Shown: positions 35,097-47,710, counted from the stretch's first letter. The stretch: DNA of 64,000 nt from Aplectana chamaeleonis (GCA_029168955.1 JAPDOI010001838.1:62001-126000), one strand, 5' to 3'. Numbers and translations are program-made. Notes: a model not told the origin generated them from the sequence alone.

Positions 35097-36212
35097 AAAG
35101 GCAGCAGACACGCTTACGAACATGGTCGAGATAACAGCATACCTAAATAAGACAGCACGGCCCCTATCACGTCGTCAACGGCGTTTGAAGCGCTGAAAGG
35201 TATCCAGGATGGCAGTATTTGAGAATTTCCGTCTCGTTGGCCTTTTTTTCCACCCTTTGAGTAACAGAATGAGAATAATACTTGAGAAAAAATGTGATAT
35301 TTGAGAGTGATAGCACTATCAAATGGGAGTGCAAGAGAGAAACATCTTGATTTACTCGAATATAACCTGTCTACACACCGATTAGCTCTCGTCCACTTTC
35401 GATAATGCCGCTCTACTCACGTCCGACTTTTAAAAAGAAGGATTTCATCGGTGCACAAACATGTTATTATCAGGTAAATCAAGCTGCTTCTCTCGTACAC
35501 TCCCTTTTGATAGAGCTATCACTTTAGGTTATAACATGTTTTCTTAAAGGCAGTGTTCACGATAAAAAATGTGTTTCAGTTTCCACTAGGAATGGGTAGT
35601 GGAGGGGCACACTGTAACGTTGACGTCGAAAGAACGCATGAAAACGAGCCAGGAAAAGCTCCAAAAGAGCCTGAAGTTGCCATTTCGAGTGCAAGGCAAA
35701 CCTCAAAAGCGCATCACACGCCCACCGACGTAAACAAATGAATGCTCAAGATCGTGAGATGAGCGATGATTTCCAATCATTAGCCCCGTTCTTCCCTTCA
35801 TTCTCAACTTCTCTCTTTACTCAGGTCAGCTCGCATAGATCGGCTGCAAAAAACGCAAGTTACAAGCCTCGGACAACTCGTCCACCATTTTCCCTAGCTC
35901 AATTTTTGAGGGGCCATAACTCCATTCCCAGAAGGTCTTTTACGATTTCAGAGACATCATTGGAATCAGCGTGGGGCCGTTTTCAAGATAGGCGGGAAAA
36001 CAGAAAAACAATTTTCATCGTGAACACTGCCTTTAAGTTTAACTTTTCATTCTGTAGGAGGTGGGAAAATACAGGCGTGCGAGACATGATTGCTCAAATA
36101 TCGTCATCCTGGATGGTTTTTAGCGCTTCAAACGTCGTTCGCGACATGATAGGGGCCTTGCGGGCCTATTTATGCTGTTATCTCGACCATGTTTCTGAGC
36201 GTGTATGCTCTT
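35097..36212. mobile_element. TTAA-type MITE family B, copy 2, split by family A
   Basis: The left end AGGCAGCAGACACGCTTACG continues through CATGGTCGAGATAACAGCAT; the right end reads ATGCTGTTATCTCGACCATG and then GAGCGTGTATGCT. The inverted arms are about 130 bp. Its middle is interrupted by the family A element 35544-36036. The flanking TTAA is no longer intact. Confidence 0.85.
35544..36036. mobile_element. TTAA MITE family A, copy 4, nested
   Basis: TTAA with AGGCAGTGTTCACGAT and ATCGTGAACACTGCCT with TTAA. It is close in sequence to copy 3 at 23965-24459 and is inserted in a family B element. Confidence 0.92.
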
Positions 36213-36418
36213 CTCACTCTCTCAGGCAAACTGGGGCGTCGACCACAGGTTGATCCGCCCACCATAAGTCACCGCTGGTCAACGCGCTGATATTCGGCCT
36301 GGCCGTAGCCGCGAGTTATGATCTGGTCGATGTGGAGCTGTTGCACAGCTAGCGCTCTAGATAGAAGGAGACTATGCGACTCCTTTTTTAAGCATGCTTC
36401 GAATGATAAGAGTGCAGT

Positions 36419-36444
36419 CAGTTCAATTACTCAAGTTTGGGGTA
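36419..36444 (+). other. SL1-like 22-mer followed by GT
   Basis: AGTTCAATTACTCAAGTTTG plus GG resembles the nematode SL1 leader at 18 of 22 positions and is followed by GTAC at the place of the SL donor. No Sm-site-like AATTTTGG follows within 100 bp, so it is at most an SL pseudogene. Confidence 0.2.
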
Positions 36445-36516
36445 CATTTCCCCCTTCCCCCCAGCATCTGCAGGTCCTGCCCGTTCGGTGGTGACCCCAG
36501 TGGAGGCTGGGCGAAC

Positions 36517-36583
36517 TAGCCGCGACGCGCGTCGCTTGCTGACCGTGACGCGTGTCGCTGTGCCGACCGCGACGCGTGTCGGT
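36517..36583. repeat. 24-bp tandem repeat, ~3 copies
   Basis: Copies of CCGYGACGCGYGTCGCT with short variable linkers. Confidence 0.85.
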
Positions 36584-36802
36584 GCTATGTAGTTCCTAAG
36601 CTAGATGAAACCGTTCTGCAGGATATGAACTGGAGATAAGTAGACGCGACACATCGAGTTTTCAACAGCCGACAATAGGCGGACCTCGCTGGGCAACGGG
36701 CAGGTCTCAAGCTGACAGTACGCGCGGTTTGACTTGTCAACAGGGAGCGGTTTATGAGATGACAACTTATCAACCTGTTGTCGACGCTCCAGTTTGCCTG
36801 AG

Positions 36803-37617
36803 CTACTGCCGAGGCATGATCTCAGCTTTGAAACCTTTGTAATGAACGGTTTTGAAAGTTTTCAGACGAAGATTTCGGGTCTCCGGAGTGGGAAAACGGA
36901 GATACTCCGCCGGCACACCACCCCGGCAGCTCCGAACAAACCAGCGGAGGAGTCCTGATTGAAAGGGAGTCCAGCCGCGATACTATCTCGGGTGTCCCCC
37001 TTTCCCCATTCGCGGCATGGGCTCTGTTCTGCCTCGACCCCCTTTTTTCATATCCACGGGGGGGGAGGTGGTTCCACCGCCACGTTCCACGGTGGGGTGC
37101 ACCCCACTGTGGACCGTGGGGATATAGACCCACAGTTGGGAACCACCCCATCCGGTGGATCTTCTGGTAAGTGACTCGAAGCCAACTTCCAGGTCCGGCT
37201 CCGAAAAGCCGACAGAGGCACACTGTGACGTGTGTGACGTGAGAAGCCTTTTATACCAGCGACATTGTTGAAACCTTTGTCCAAACATGTTGATGATCCT
37301 GATATCGCCAGCACCCTCGGGAGCTTCGATTCTCCTCCCCCGGTTGTTCCGATGTGAACCCCACCCCAAAAATCTCGCGGGGAACCTCGCGCGCAAGGGA
37401 TTTCGGACCTCCCCCGCCAAAAAACAGCGGGGCAGATCCGAAATTTCCGTCTGAGTTACTCTTACTTCGATCAGTGCACACGGCTTGACCTCACGTACGC
37501 GAGTGTACTTCCCCTTTGTCGTGTGGATGAAATCTTTTTTGTAGCTGGACCCGACAATGTGGGGGTAATCCATTTCTGCTGTTAGTGCGGTGAAAGTTCG
37601 TATGTATCTAACGGCTG
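36803..37617. other. GC-rich non-repeat stretch
   Basis: Distinctly GC-richer than its surroundings, with several G and C runs and a palindromic block around CCACGGTGGGGTGC (37076-37130). It contains the tentative minus-strand frame below and a TGGTAAGTGA donor-like string on the plus strand at about 37165. Confidence 0.45.
36983..37573 (-). CDS. Tentative open frame, function unknown
   Basis: A 196-codon minus-strand frame starting MDYPHIVGSSYKKDFI. The first about 95 residues have mixed, protein-like composition; the rest becomes Gly/Pro/Thr-rich where the DNA is GC-rich and palindromic. No domain is recognised. Two further overlapping minus-strand frames exist, so an exon of an unannotated gene or a transposon-derived fragment are both possible, as is chance in GC-rich DNA. 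Confidence 0.2.
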   Translation of the reverse strand: MDYPHIVGSSYKKDFIHTTKGKYTRVREVKPCALIEVRVTQTEISDLPRCFLAGEVRNPLRARFPARFLGWGSHRNNRGRRIEAPEGAGDIRIINMFGQRFQQCRWYKRLLTSHTSQCASVGFSEPDLEVGFESLTRRSTGWGGSQLWVYIPTVHSGVHPTVERGGGTTSPPVDMKKGGRGRTEPMPRMGKGGHPR

Positions 37618-38194
37618 CAATTGTGGTGAGCGCGAAGCGCTCACCAGATTTGGCTTTGATTCGCCATCGCGCAACCCCCTGATCTCAGTATCAGGGTCCA
37701 GAGTAAACGTAGGAAGACCGTTCTTTTTGCATTTGATATACTTTAGAAAGGTGAATAACTGTTCAAAAATGGTCCGGAATGGTAACCTGAGATTCGAGAA
37801 AAAGTGTCAAAAACACGCCATTTTGGTCGAAAAAATGTTCATCTCCTTTTCTTTTTTCAGTTGGCGTTCACGATCTTGTTGGAACACTTATCGTTGAGCT
37901 AGAGAGCTCATTTTTGGCCAGAAAGCTGCTTTTGTTTGCACCTAGCTCCCGTCAAAATTTGAAGTTGGTTGCTCAATTTTTGCGGAACCTCAAAATTGAG
38001 GGTCAAGAAAGACAAAAACACTAAAACATGTTATTATAAACCATCCGACGTTTACTTATTCGTAAAAATGAACTAGTGAAATAAACAACATTACTGATAG
38101 GCTTTTGCTCAGGATTTGACGGGGCAACGCTTCAATCAATACGGCGGGATCTCGGAAGTACTTTTTGGAACGCCGCACGATGTGACTCAGAAGT

Positions 38195-40715
38195 GCGCCA
38201 CAGAACGCCGTAGATAGTGTGCGGGACCCCAGCAGGAGTGCGAAAGACGCCGTAGAAAGTGTGGGACCCAGACGGGTGTGCGCAGAACGCCGTAGAAAGT
38301 TTGTGGGACCCAAATGGGTGTGTGCAGAACGCCGTAGAAAGTGTGCGGGACCCAAGTGGGAGTGCGCCGGACGCCGTAGAAAGTGTGCGGGACCCAAATG
38401 GGTGTGCGCAGAACGCCGTAGAAAGTGTGCGGGACCCAAATGGGTGTGCGCAGAACGCCCTAGAAAGTTTGTGGGACCCAAATGGGTGTGCGCAGAACGC
38501 CGTAGAAAGTGTGCGGGACCCAAATGGGTGTGCGCAGAACGCCCTAGAAAGTTTGCGGGACCCAAATGGGTGTGTGCAGAACGCCGTAGAAAGTGTGCGG
38601 GACCCAAATGGGTGTGCGCAGAACGCCCTAGAAAGTTTGCGGGACCCAAATGGGTGTGTGCAGAACGCCGTAGAAAGTGTGCGGGACCCAAGTGGGAGTG
38701 TGCACAGAACGCCCTAGAAAGTTTGCGGGACCCAAATGGGTGTGTGCAGAACGCCGTAGAAAGTGTGCGGGACCCAAGTGGGAGTGCGCCGGACGCCGTA
38801 GAAAGTGTGCGGGACCCAAATGGGTGTGCGCAGAACGCCGTAGAAAGTGTGCGGGACCCAAATGGGTGTGCGCAGAACGCCCTAGAAAGTGTGGGACCCA
38901 CGTGGGAATGCGCCGGACGCCGTAGAAAGTGTGCGGGACCCAAATGGGTGTGCGCAGAACGCCGTAGAAAGTGTTCGGGACCCAAATGAGAGTGCGCCGG
39001 ACGCCGTAGAAAGTGTGCGGGACCCACGTGGGAGTGCGCCGGACGCCGTAGAAAGTGTGCGCGACCCTAGTGGGAGTGCGCCGGACGCCGTAGAAAGTGT
39101 GCGGGACCCAAATGGGTGTGCGCAGAACGCCCTAGAAAGTTTGTGGGACCCAAATGGGTGTGTGCAGAACGCCGTAGAAAGTGTGCGGGACCCAAGTGGG
39201 AGTGCGCCGGACGCCGTAGAAAGTGTGCGGGACCCAAATGGGTGTGCGCAGAACGCCGTAGAAAGTGTGCGGGACCCAAATGGGTGTGCGCAGAACGCCC
39301 TAGAAAGTTTGTGGGACCCAAATGGGTGTGCGCAGAACGCCCTAGAAAGTGTGTGGAGGCAAAATGAGTGCGCCGGACGCCGTAGAAAGTGTGCGGGACC
39401 CAAATGAGAGTGCGCCGGACGCCGTAGAAAGTGTGCGGGACCCACGTGGGAGTGCGCCGGACGCCGTAGAAAGTGTGCGCGACCCTAGTGGGAGTGCGCC
39501 GGACGTCGTAGAAAGTGTATGGGACCCAAATGGGTGTGCGCAGAACGCCCTAGAAAGTTTGTGGGACCCAAATGGGAGTGCGCCGGACGCTGTAGAAAGT
39601 GTGCGGAACCCAAGTGGGAGTGCGCCGGACGCCGTAGAAAGTGTGCGGGACCCAAATGGGTGTGCGCAGAACGCCGTAGAAAGTGTGCGGGACCCAAATG
39701 GGTGTGCGCAGAACGCCCTAGAAAGTTTGTGGGACCCAAATGGGTGTGCGCAGAACGCCCTAGAAAGTGTGTGGAGGCAAAATGAGTGCGCCGGACGCCG
39801 TAGAAAGTGTGCGGGACCCAAATGAGAGTGCGCCGGACGCCGTAGAAAGTGTGCGGGACCCACGTGGGAGTGCGCCGGACGCCGTAGAAAGTGTGCGCGA
39901 CCCTAGTGGGAGTGCGCCGGACGCCGTAGAAAGTGTGCGGGACCCAAATGGGTGTGCGCAGAACGCCCTAGAAAGTTTGTGGGACCCAAGTGGGAGTGCG
40001 CCGGACGCTGTAGAAAGTGTGCGGGACCCAAATGGGTGTGAGCAGAACGCCGTAGGAAGTGTGTGCGACCCAAATGGGTGTGCGCCGGACGCCGTAGAAA
40101 GTGTGCGGCACCCAAATGAGTCCGCCGGACGCCGTAGAAAGTGTGCGGGACCCAAATGAGAGTGCGCAGAAGAACGCCCTAGAAAGTTTGTGGGACCCAA
40201 ATGGGTGCGTGCAGAACGCCGTAGAAAGTGTGCGGGACCCAAATGGGTGTGCGCAGAACGCCCTAGAAAGTGTGTGGAACCCAAATGAGAGTGCGCCGGA
40301 CGCCGTAGAAAGTGTTCGGGACCCAAATGAGAGTGCGCGGGACGCCGTAGATAGTGTGCGGGACCCACGTGGGAGTGCGCCGGACATCGTATAAAATGTG
40401 CGGGACCCAAATGGGTGTGCGCAGAACGCCGTAGAAAGTGTGCGGGACCCAAATGAGAGTGCGGCAGGCGCCGTAGAAAGTGAGCGGGACCCAAATGAGG
40501 GAGCGTCGGACGCCGTAGAAAGTGTGCGGGACCCAAGTGTATGTGCACAAAACGCTCTAGAAAGTGTGCGGGACCCAAATGAGAGTGCGCCACACGCCGT
40601 GGAAAGTGTGCGGGACCCAAATGAGAGTGCGCCGGACGCCGTAGAAAGTGTGCTGTGAGAAAGTGAAAGTGCGCAAGACGCCGTAGAAAGTGTGCGGGAC
40701 CTAAATAGAAGCACG
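38195..40715. repeat. 42-bp minisatellite block 4, ~60 units
   Basis: Unit CGTAGAAAGTGTGCGGGACC followed by CAAATGGGTGTGCGCAGAACGC or an AGTGCGCCGGACGC variant, period 42 bp. Between about 39064 and 40000 a higher-order period of about 418 bp (ten units) is visible: the CCTAGTGGGAGTGCGCC variant recurs at about 39065, 39483 and 39901. Open frames up to 323 codons on both strands are artefacts. Confidence 0.97.
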
Positions 40716-41002
40716 CCCATGCCGATCATTTTTTCCGCAGGGCTACCGTAACCATTCTTGAGCAAAACATGATAACGAACGATAACACACGCTCATAACA
40801 TGCGGGGTATAAAAGGGCAGAGGAGCGGTATGCATTCATTCACACACCGTTCTCTTCGAGAAGCCGCCGAGAAGTGGCTGAGGAGGTCGAAATTGTGCAA
40901 ACACGTTTGTTGGCTATTACGATGTGCTCATATCCAAACTGACACTCAGAAAATTTTTGAAGGAGGGTTACGGTAGCCTTGCGGAAAAATGATCGGCGTG
41001 AG
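40716..41002. other. Spacer between arrays, with TATA module
   Basis: Contains the TATA/hairpin module below and repeated short ends (ATGATCGGCGTG and its complement CACGCCCATGCCGATCAT near the two edges), suggesting it was inserted into the array. Confidence 0.5.
40795..40875 (+). promoter_or_regulatory. TATA/hairpin module, copy 2
   Basis: GGGGTATAAAAGGGCAGAGG followed by AGCGGTATGC, TTCATT, CACACACCGTTCTCTTCGAG. TATAAAAG lies at 40808-40815. Confidence 0.5.
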
Positions 41003-41529
41003 CGTGCTTGTGACCCAAATGGGTGTACGCAGAACGCCGTAGAAAGTGTGTGGGACCCAAATGAGAGTGCGTTGGACACCGTATAAAGTGCCGGACTCAA
41101 ATGGGTGTGCGCAGAACGCCGTAGAAAGTGTGCAGGACATCAGTGGGAGTGTGCAAGATGTAACAGAATGTGCGCAGGACATTAGTGGAAGTATGCAGGA
41201 TGACATAGAAAGTGTGCAGGACATCAGTGGGAGCGTGCAGGACTATAGTGGGAGTGTGCAGCACCTCATAGAAAGTGTGAATGACATCAGTGGAAGGGTG
41301 CAGGACATTAGTGGGAGTGTGCAGGACATTAGTGGGAGTGTGCAGCACCTCATAGAAAGTGTGTAGGACACCAGTGAAAGGGTGCAGGTCATTAGTGGGA
41401 GTGTGCAGGACATCATAGAAAGTGTGCAGGACATCAGTGGGCGTGTGCAGGATGCCAAAGAAAGTGTGCAGGCCATCAGTTGGAAAGCGCAGGACGTCAC
41501 AGAAGGGGGGGGGGTAGGACATCAGTAGG
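41003..41529. repeat. 42-bp minisatellite block 5, ~12 units
   Basis: Starts with block 4-type units and changes to units with GTGTGCAGGACATCAGTGGGA and a CATAGAAA block, period 21/42 bp. The last part has a G run at 41505-41513. Confidence 0.92.
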
Positions 41530-41599
41530 TTTACTTTCATCTAACACCACCAGGCATAAATCATGTTAGAAAGGAAACCTTTAGGAAAAAATAAATGAA

Positions 41600-42234
41600 A
41601 TTCCTGAAAGTTTAGGTTCCTGGCAAAAGTAAAGATTTGGCATGGCCATAGAAATATACTCAGTTAAAAAGGGAAAACAAAGAAAGATGAAAAAAGGTTT
41701 TGAAATATTTCTGAGAACGATTTGGCGTAGAATAATTTGTTTTTCGGGAATTGAAGTGAAATAGTTGAAAGTATGATTTGGCAGTCGAGTTAGAACCAAC
41801 TATTGATAAGAGTTGTGCAAAACGAGAGATCGCCTTGTCTGTGCTTATTCGTAGAACATATCAAAGCGAAATCACGCGTGTTGATTTTACTTCACCTAAT
41901 ACGTGAAGATCGCCGCATTACAGCCCCTGAAAAAGTTTTGATGCTTCCCATTTCACGCGTGATTTTGCTTTGATATTTTCTACGGATAAGCACAGACAAG
42001 GACAACTCTCGTTCTGCACAACTCTTATCAATAGTTGGTTCAAACTCGACTGCCAAATCATACTTTCAACTATTTCACTTCAATTCCCGAAAAACAAATT
42101 ATTCTACGCCAAATCGTTCTCAGAAATATTTCAAAACCTTTTTTCATCTTTCTTTATTTTCCCTTTTTAACTGAGTATATTTCTATGGCCATGCCAAATC
42201 TTTACTTTTGCCAGGAACCTAAACTTTCAGGAAT
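41600..42234. mobile_element. Foldback element, ATTCCTGAAAGTTTAGG ends, copy 1
   Basis: Nearly the whole element is two inverted arms of about 260 bp (41600-41865 and 41970-42234) around a loop of about 100 bp. The inner arm sequence includes GGCAGTCGAGTT and AACTATTGATAAGAGTTGTG. Frames on opposite strands encode the same peptide only because of the inversion. A second copy lies at 49363-49988. Confidence 0.92.
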
Positions 42235-45200
42235 CTGCCCTTGACTTGCACCCCACACAAAAAATGTGCTAACCCTATATCCACTAATTCAATGCAATCA
42301 GATGAATCTATTGTTGTTGGGACGACATATGTGGAAATGGTAGCAAGAAAAAAAATCCGCCGAGGCTCAGAGAAGCCAAGAGGGAAGGGATTGCAAACTG
42401 AAATGCCTCTTACGCGCTGAAAATCATATGTTATTTTTAAAAAATTGTATGGCTAGGCATTTCTAGATGAGGGAAATGCCCAAAGGCCTCCGGGAGAAGA
42501 CCCCGATTTCTAGAGGGAAGCTTGAATCCATCGGAACCATACAGTATTGAGCAGATTTTGTTGGGCAAAAACCGCATTTACCAGAGCGTTTTGCGCGCAC
42601 AAAATGCCGCATCGCCATAGCTCACTTTGAAATTGACGGATTAAATTTTCAATTAAATTTCCGTTTTCTCCTTAGTGTCGCGAATATAACGGTATGTGAA
42701 AAACGGCTTTCTCACTACGGCATTTCGTTTCTCCTGGGAGCGCCGTGGATCACCGGTCAAAGCAAGATCAATTTGTGCTATCACGACCACCTGGCTGATC
42801 AGCCCATAATGAGAAGTTTTGAAGTGAAAATATGCGTTTATCGATAAAGTTTTGGCAGTAAATCTATTATTCTTCAATATCGCTGTATAGGTGTCGCTAA
42901 ACGCAACTCAAAAATGACTTCTATTTTGGAATCGGAGCATTTTGAAGCGAGTTATGGCGCTACCGCTCTTCGTGCGCCGCAGAACGCGGCGTTTGCAAAA
43001 AATCTGCTCGGTACTGTAGATTTGAAGTTTGCACCCAAATCGTTTTCAGAGACTTTCTGCATTTTGACTCCGTGCTATGATCATGTTAAAAGTTTTTCTG
43101 CATTTCGAGTTCGTGCCAAGAGTGTTTTGGAGCTGTTTGACGGTCACATGAACATTGTATGAAAATGTGTCAGAAGATCGACCCCACAGCCAATTCCGAG
43201 TCTTCATACCTTCTTATAAGATAACGGGACGCTATTCCAGAGCCTCAAGCCTTGTGAGTGATCTTAGCTAGCTCCAATTCTTTAATTGTACACAAACATT
43301 TTTTTGAGTGATTTCCAGCGCGCACGAGTCCTGGAAGGCGAAACAAAAAGTTGTATGGATCTTTTCAGTCATCCTCAAGTGAAAACTTAGCGCGAAGTGA
43401 TTTTCGCAGACACATGTCCACTACAGTTTTGAGTTAATCAGACAATCAATCAGAATTTTTCTATTTAAAAACATGCTTCATCGATCCAAGACAGTTGCTT
43501 CCAGTCGATACTCCTGGGTTACATATCTCTTCCTTTTTCGTTGAATCTAGCGGAATTTCAAGGCTCACCCGTAACTCGAAACAAAGTCCTGGCGGTCTAC
43601 TCAAAGTAGTGACTAGTACAACATCAGAAGTGTAAGCGATAATTCCGGGTGGTCGAGGAATTCAATTGGGTTTGGGGCTGGATGAGGTCTTATGAAAGCG
43701 AATGGAAAGGATAACGAGGCGCATCGGCTTTGATTGCAAATCAAATTAGCACTACATCGCGATGCTGGCGCCACAGCGAACACCAACTGGAAGCGAGGAA
43801 ATCGCCGAGGGAGTAGACAGTGAAAAGGTACACTATCTTTATATAAGATTGTGGCCAAGAAAGTTGAGAGCGGTTTTTTTTTTGCCTCCTTTCAGCTATG
43901 AAAACATACTTCATCGATCTAACTTTAAGACTGGATCGAGGCTTCCCCCTTGCGTTGAACAAGAAAATATTATTACACGAAAGACTCTAGGAAATAGGAT
44001 TTTCTCATTTGCTTCTCCAAGAATAAGATGCTATAGACAATATGATAAGGGCTTTCTTGTATTTGGAAAAGAGCATAGGCTTCGCTTCCAGTGGAACTTT
44101 GCAGTGGCGTCATGTTTCAGGTGCAGTACATAGAAGGGAACAGAGAAGAATAAATGTAGAAACTTTGCGATGAGAGGTTGATAGATTTCCTTTCGTTTTT
44201 CTTTGTTTTCCAGAATATTTACCAACCAACACCATTGGCGTTTGTCATGAAGGCATAGAGATGGGCAATAAATCCTGCCCATCTCCGCGACGGCGCGCGC
44301 GCAGTTCCATTTCAGAGTGTTCTCAGTCTGACCGCATTTTATCCGCTTCAGATACTCTGAAATTTGGTTGATTGTTCATATTGTAAACGATTTCACTAGG
44401 AGACGTCCAAATGACTTGCAGCACTTTGTGTCTCATTGTGTTTACGTCTTTCACGAAATGCACTACACAATTTTGAGTCGACTGTTCTTATTGGTTGCTT
44501 TAAAATATGAAGGTGAACATCTTGAAATCTATATCTTGGCATCTATGTATACGCCAGTCGGGTTGTGGTCTCAATGCACAAAAATTGATGAGTTGTCCTG
44601 TCTTTTCGTTTTGAACTGCACTCGGGATCACTTCGCTTGAATGTAATAGCTTGGTATTTTGAACCGCAGAAAACGGGTCAACTCGTCCATTTTGAGAATT
44701 AGGACCACAACCATACGTCAATGGAATCGTTCGCGATGTGACCACTCGCGAAAAAGGGAGGTGTTCACCGAGAATGCTTGAATTTTTCTGTTTTCTGGCC
44801 ATTTGTCTATTTTCTGTTTACAATATAAGTAGCCAGAAATCAGAAATTTTTCTATCGTAACTTGTTGCGGGTTTATATGCAGTAGGATAGGACCGATTCG
44901 CGATAACCGCGCCCACAATTTGCTCTCGGAATGTTGGGTTCCGGTCCCTTCAAACGCTTGAAAAAGCATTTGTTTCTCAGCTCTGGCTGGCTTAGAGAAT
45001 CAACCACAATACTGCGTGGCGGATGCGTCCGAGAGCTTGCGAGACGTCGGATTGCGATCATGACATCATCATAACAACATTACGCAACGTTCTTTCTCAT
45101 GCACTGAAGGAATCCTATTCGGCCATAATACACCTTCTCATCAAAAAGCACTTCAGAAGGAAATTCTTCTTAGCAGCAGCACGTGCTGCTCTGAGGAGTA

Positions 45201-45797
45201 CGTTGTCGGCCACGTGGAGCTAATAGGCAAAACGTTTGCCGCACCCCCATTGTTTTCGAAAAGTCCCGCAGCAATCCGCAACAAGGACGCCATCTTCGCT
45301 ACGGTCCGTGCACAGCGAGAAGGCTTCCCTCGCATTTGGACGAATATGCGGCTCGAGGCTGCTGGAGAGGAACCGAGCCATATTCTCGTTCAAAGCGCTT
45401 TGTAGTCGAATCAAATGCACCTTGTGACCGATTTCCATCTCCCCATTGCGCGAGGTCGTGCTAGTCGCTTCATGTAGAGGTCTCCAATCCGGCGCACCTT
45501 TTATCTGTGATGGCACCCCTTTTGCTAGGTTATCAACTCGTTTGTTATAATTCAATATCGGTATATGTCTGTGTTGATCAATGAATGCATGTAGTCGGCA
45601 GAATAAAGACTTTATATGAAAGATGATATTAAGTGTGCAGTGAACAATTGTGATTGATTTTTGGAAGTTTTCGTCTCCTGACAATTTTCGAGGTCTTCTT
45701 TGTTGCTTTTTTTGTTTACCGAAGTCTTTTTTTTTCCTGTAAAACTGCTATTGGTTCTCAAATAGTAAATGTTCAACCCTCCCTGTTGCTCACAGGT
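42235..45797. other. Non-genic part of the 7.1-kb spacer
   Basis: Frames of up to 154 codons occur (43762-44133 plus, 45220-45684 minus) but none shows a domain or consistent splice structure. A 16-bp palindrome AGCAGCACGTGCTGCT with an E-box lies near 45175-45192. Confidence 0.4.
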
Positions 45798-46648
45798 ACA
45801 GAACCCGCGTTAAGTTTTGTAAACACGGGCAGCATTTGCCAAGCTTGGTCCGATGCATGTAACCTTTTTAAACGAAGACTTTTTTGGATTCTGTCATATC
45901 CACCGTCCAATGTTCTACCTAATAATGTGCTTTGTGAACCGTAGTTTCTTAAAATCGCTTTGTTTTCGAATGAATTTTTTTGCGATCGTTCCTCAAGTGT
46001 CGCAAAGTGCGGCGAAACGTTGAGTAGTAAATATACGAGTAATAGACGAGCAGCTTCTATGCTTTCTTTATGGATTAGATGCATTTGGGACAATCTTGAG
46101 ATTTGTGCAGGTTGATTTTCCAAATCCTTCATTTATTGTTCCGGGGTTTCGCAACACAAAACCGTTATTTCAGGAAACTCTCCAACGTGTTTAATGAAGG
46201 ACTTTCGAAACGCTGCCTCCATAAATTTAGTTTTTCATACCTGCAGGTAGGAAATGTCGGTTTTGTGTTGCAAAAACCCCAAAACGTTAAATGAAGGATT
46301 TCGGAAATTCAACCTGCACAAATTCCAGGATTGTCCACCTGCATCTACATAATCCAAGAAGAAAGTATAGTGATGAATTGATGAATCGTCAATTACTTGA
46401 ACAATTACCACTCAAAGTTTCGCCGCACTTTACCGCGCACAACGTTTTTGAGAAATGATCGCAAAAAGAATTTCATTCAGAATCAATGTGATTTCAAGAA
46501 ACTTGGGTTCACAAAGCACATTATTAGGCATATTAGCGTTTTCAGAATTCGAAAAAGTCTTCGATCCAAAAAGATACAAGCATCGGACGCTTTTTTTGCC
46601 GAACTTGGCAAATGGTTCCCATTTTCAGGACTAAGAGGGCGGTGCTCT
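45798..46648. mobile_element. Foldback element, GGCAGC/CATCGGACGC family, copy 1
   Basis: Two long inverted arms of about 400 bp (features: AGTTTTGTAAACACGGGCAGC, GTCCGATGCATGTAAC, AAACGAAGACTTTTTTGGAT and their complements). It matches the foldback element 62370-63165 throughout, but the TA ends are less clear here. Confidence 0.85.
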
Positions 46649-47710
46649 CAAAATATAAAAAATCTGTTGTTGCTACAAATGACGGAGAAATTTGTTCCTG
46701 AGAATGATGCAGCGTATCCGTATATGTATGATAGGAGTCGACGGAACATGAGACAAGGAAATGCAGTAGATCAAAAGGAACATTGGAAAGTAGTAATATT
46801 AAGAAACTCCCTCTGGAACAGAAGGATTCTAGAGGATTCTTCTTTTTGAAAATGAGGTTCCAAGGGCAAAAGGCGAAAGGGTGTGAAGTTTAGAAGACGA
46901 TCGATGGTCGAGCGTCATCGTCCCTGGGGAGAAATCCGCCAAAATGGCGACATCAGCTCGAGATCGACCACCCGCAAAGGCCTGCTTTTTGACACCGGAT
47001 GATGCCGGTGGAGTGCATTTGGTTTCACTTATAAAAATAATTCTTTCAGTTACTTGCTTTTGTGACTTGCTTTGCAGCCGCATGCAAAGATTTGGACGAC
47101 CTCTCTGAAAATTCGGAAGTTATGCATCAGCAGCCCCTTGCAGCCTTGTTAGATAAAGGAGGATTTTTTAAATGTGATCAACTGTTTCCTACTGGAATAC
47201 ATTTTTTACTTGCGCTGCGCATAGAGCTAGACAAGAAGGCGGAGACCACATTTCTCTCTCTTCCAATCAAACACTGCGTCATCCATCATTGTGGAGGACA
47301 TTGAGTTCGTCGAGTCACGGGTTCAACGCGAACATGAACCTCCGAAAAATATTTGAAACTTCTTTATTTTCTTATGATATTAATAACTATCTTCACATAT
47401 TAAAAACTTTCTGTGGTGAGGAGCACCACTGAATGTGAATATGTGTACCCATCAAAGGCAAAAGCTCGATTAATCGTAGAACCCGCACGGAAAGTTCGGA
47501 TAATTTTCATCGCAAGCCAAAGATCCACACTCGGACGAAGGTCATCACAGCAAGTATCAATATGAAGACGAGAACCGCCAGAAGAAAGAAAACCAGAATC
47601 GATTTCTGAAAAGAAAAATGAATCTGTTTGAGATGGAATCGGATCTGAATGGAATGGAAATGTCTGTCTAAACAATTCATGCCTTTCAATGACTATGACA
47701 GTTGCTCCGG
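46649..47710. other. Non-genic stretch, nothing supported
   Basis: Open frames under 140 codons, no repeat recognised. Confidence 0.45.

Larger units (their letters stand above)
36221..36802. mobile_element. Inverted-repeat element, CTCAGGCAAACTG ends
   Basis: CTCAGGCAAACTGGGGCGTC on the left and its imperfect reverse complement ending CAGTTTGCCTGAG on the right; arms of about 55-60 bp share ACAGGTTGAT. It starts about 10 bp after the family B copy 2. It contains the 24-bp tandem repeat below. Confidence 0.75.
37618..42234. mobile_element. Left arm of a giant inverted duplication
   Basis: Order: CAATTGTGGTGAGCGCG hairpin end, about 570 bp of unique sequence, a 42-bp array (38195-40715), a TATA module, a second array (41003-41529), and a foldback element (41600-42234). 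The same parts occur inverted at 49363-51860. The terminal hairpin GGTGAGCGCGAAGCGCTCACC and internal tandem repeats recall Helentron-derived HINE elements; this assignment is inference. Confidence 0.75.

Noticed and set aside
34381..35098. Ser-Val-Arg-Pro repeat proteins on the minus strand.
   Set aside because: Translation of the (GGAC)n and (GACT)n microsatellites.
37020..37160. G-quadruplex or gene regulatory island in the GC-rich block.
   Set aside because: Several G runs exist but spacing is irregular and the block is palindromic; nothing specific can be claimed.
38056..40765. Arg/His-rich and Ala/Asp/Val/Glu-rich frames of 100-323 codons.
   Set aside because: Same cause: translations of the 42-bp block 4 in different phases and strands.
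41581..42244. The same peptide encoded on opposite strands at 41600-42240 and 49375-49930.
   Set aside because: It reflects the inverted arms of foldback elements, not coding conservation.
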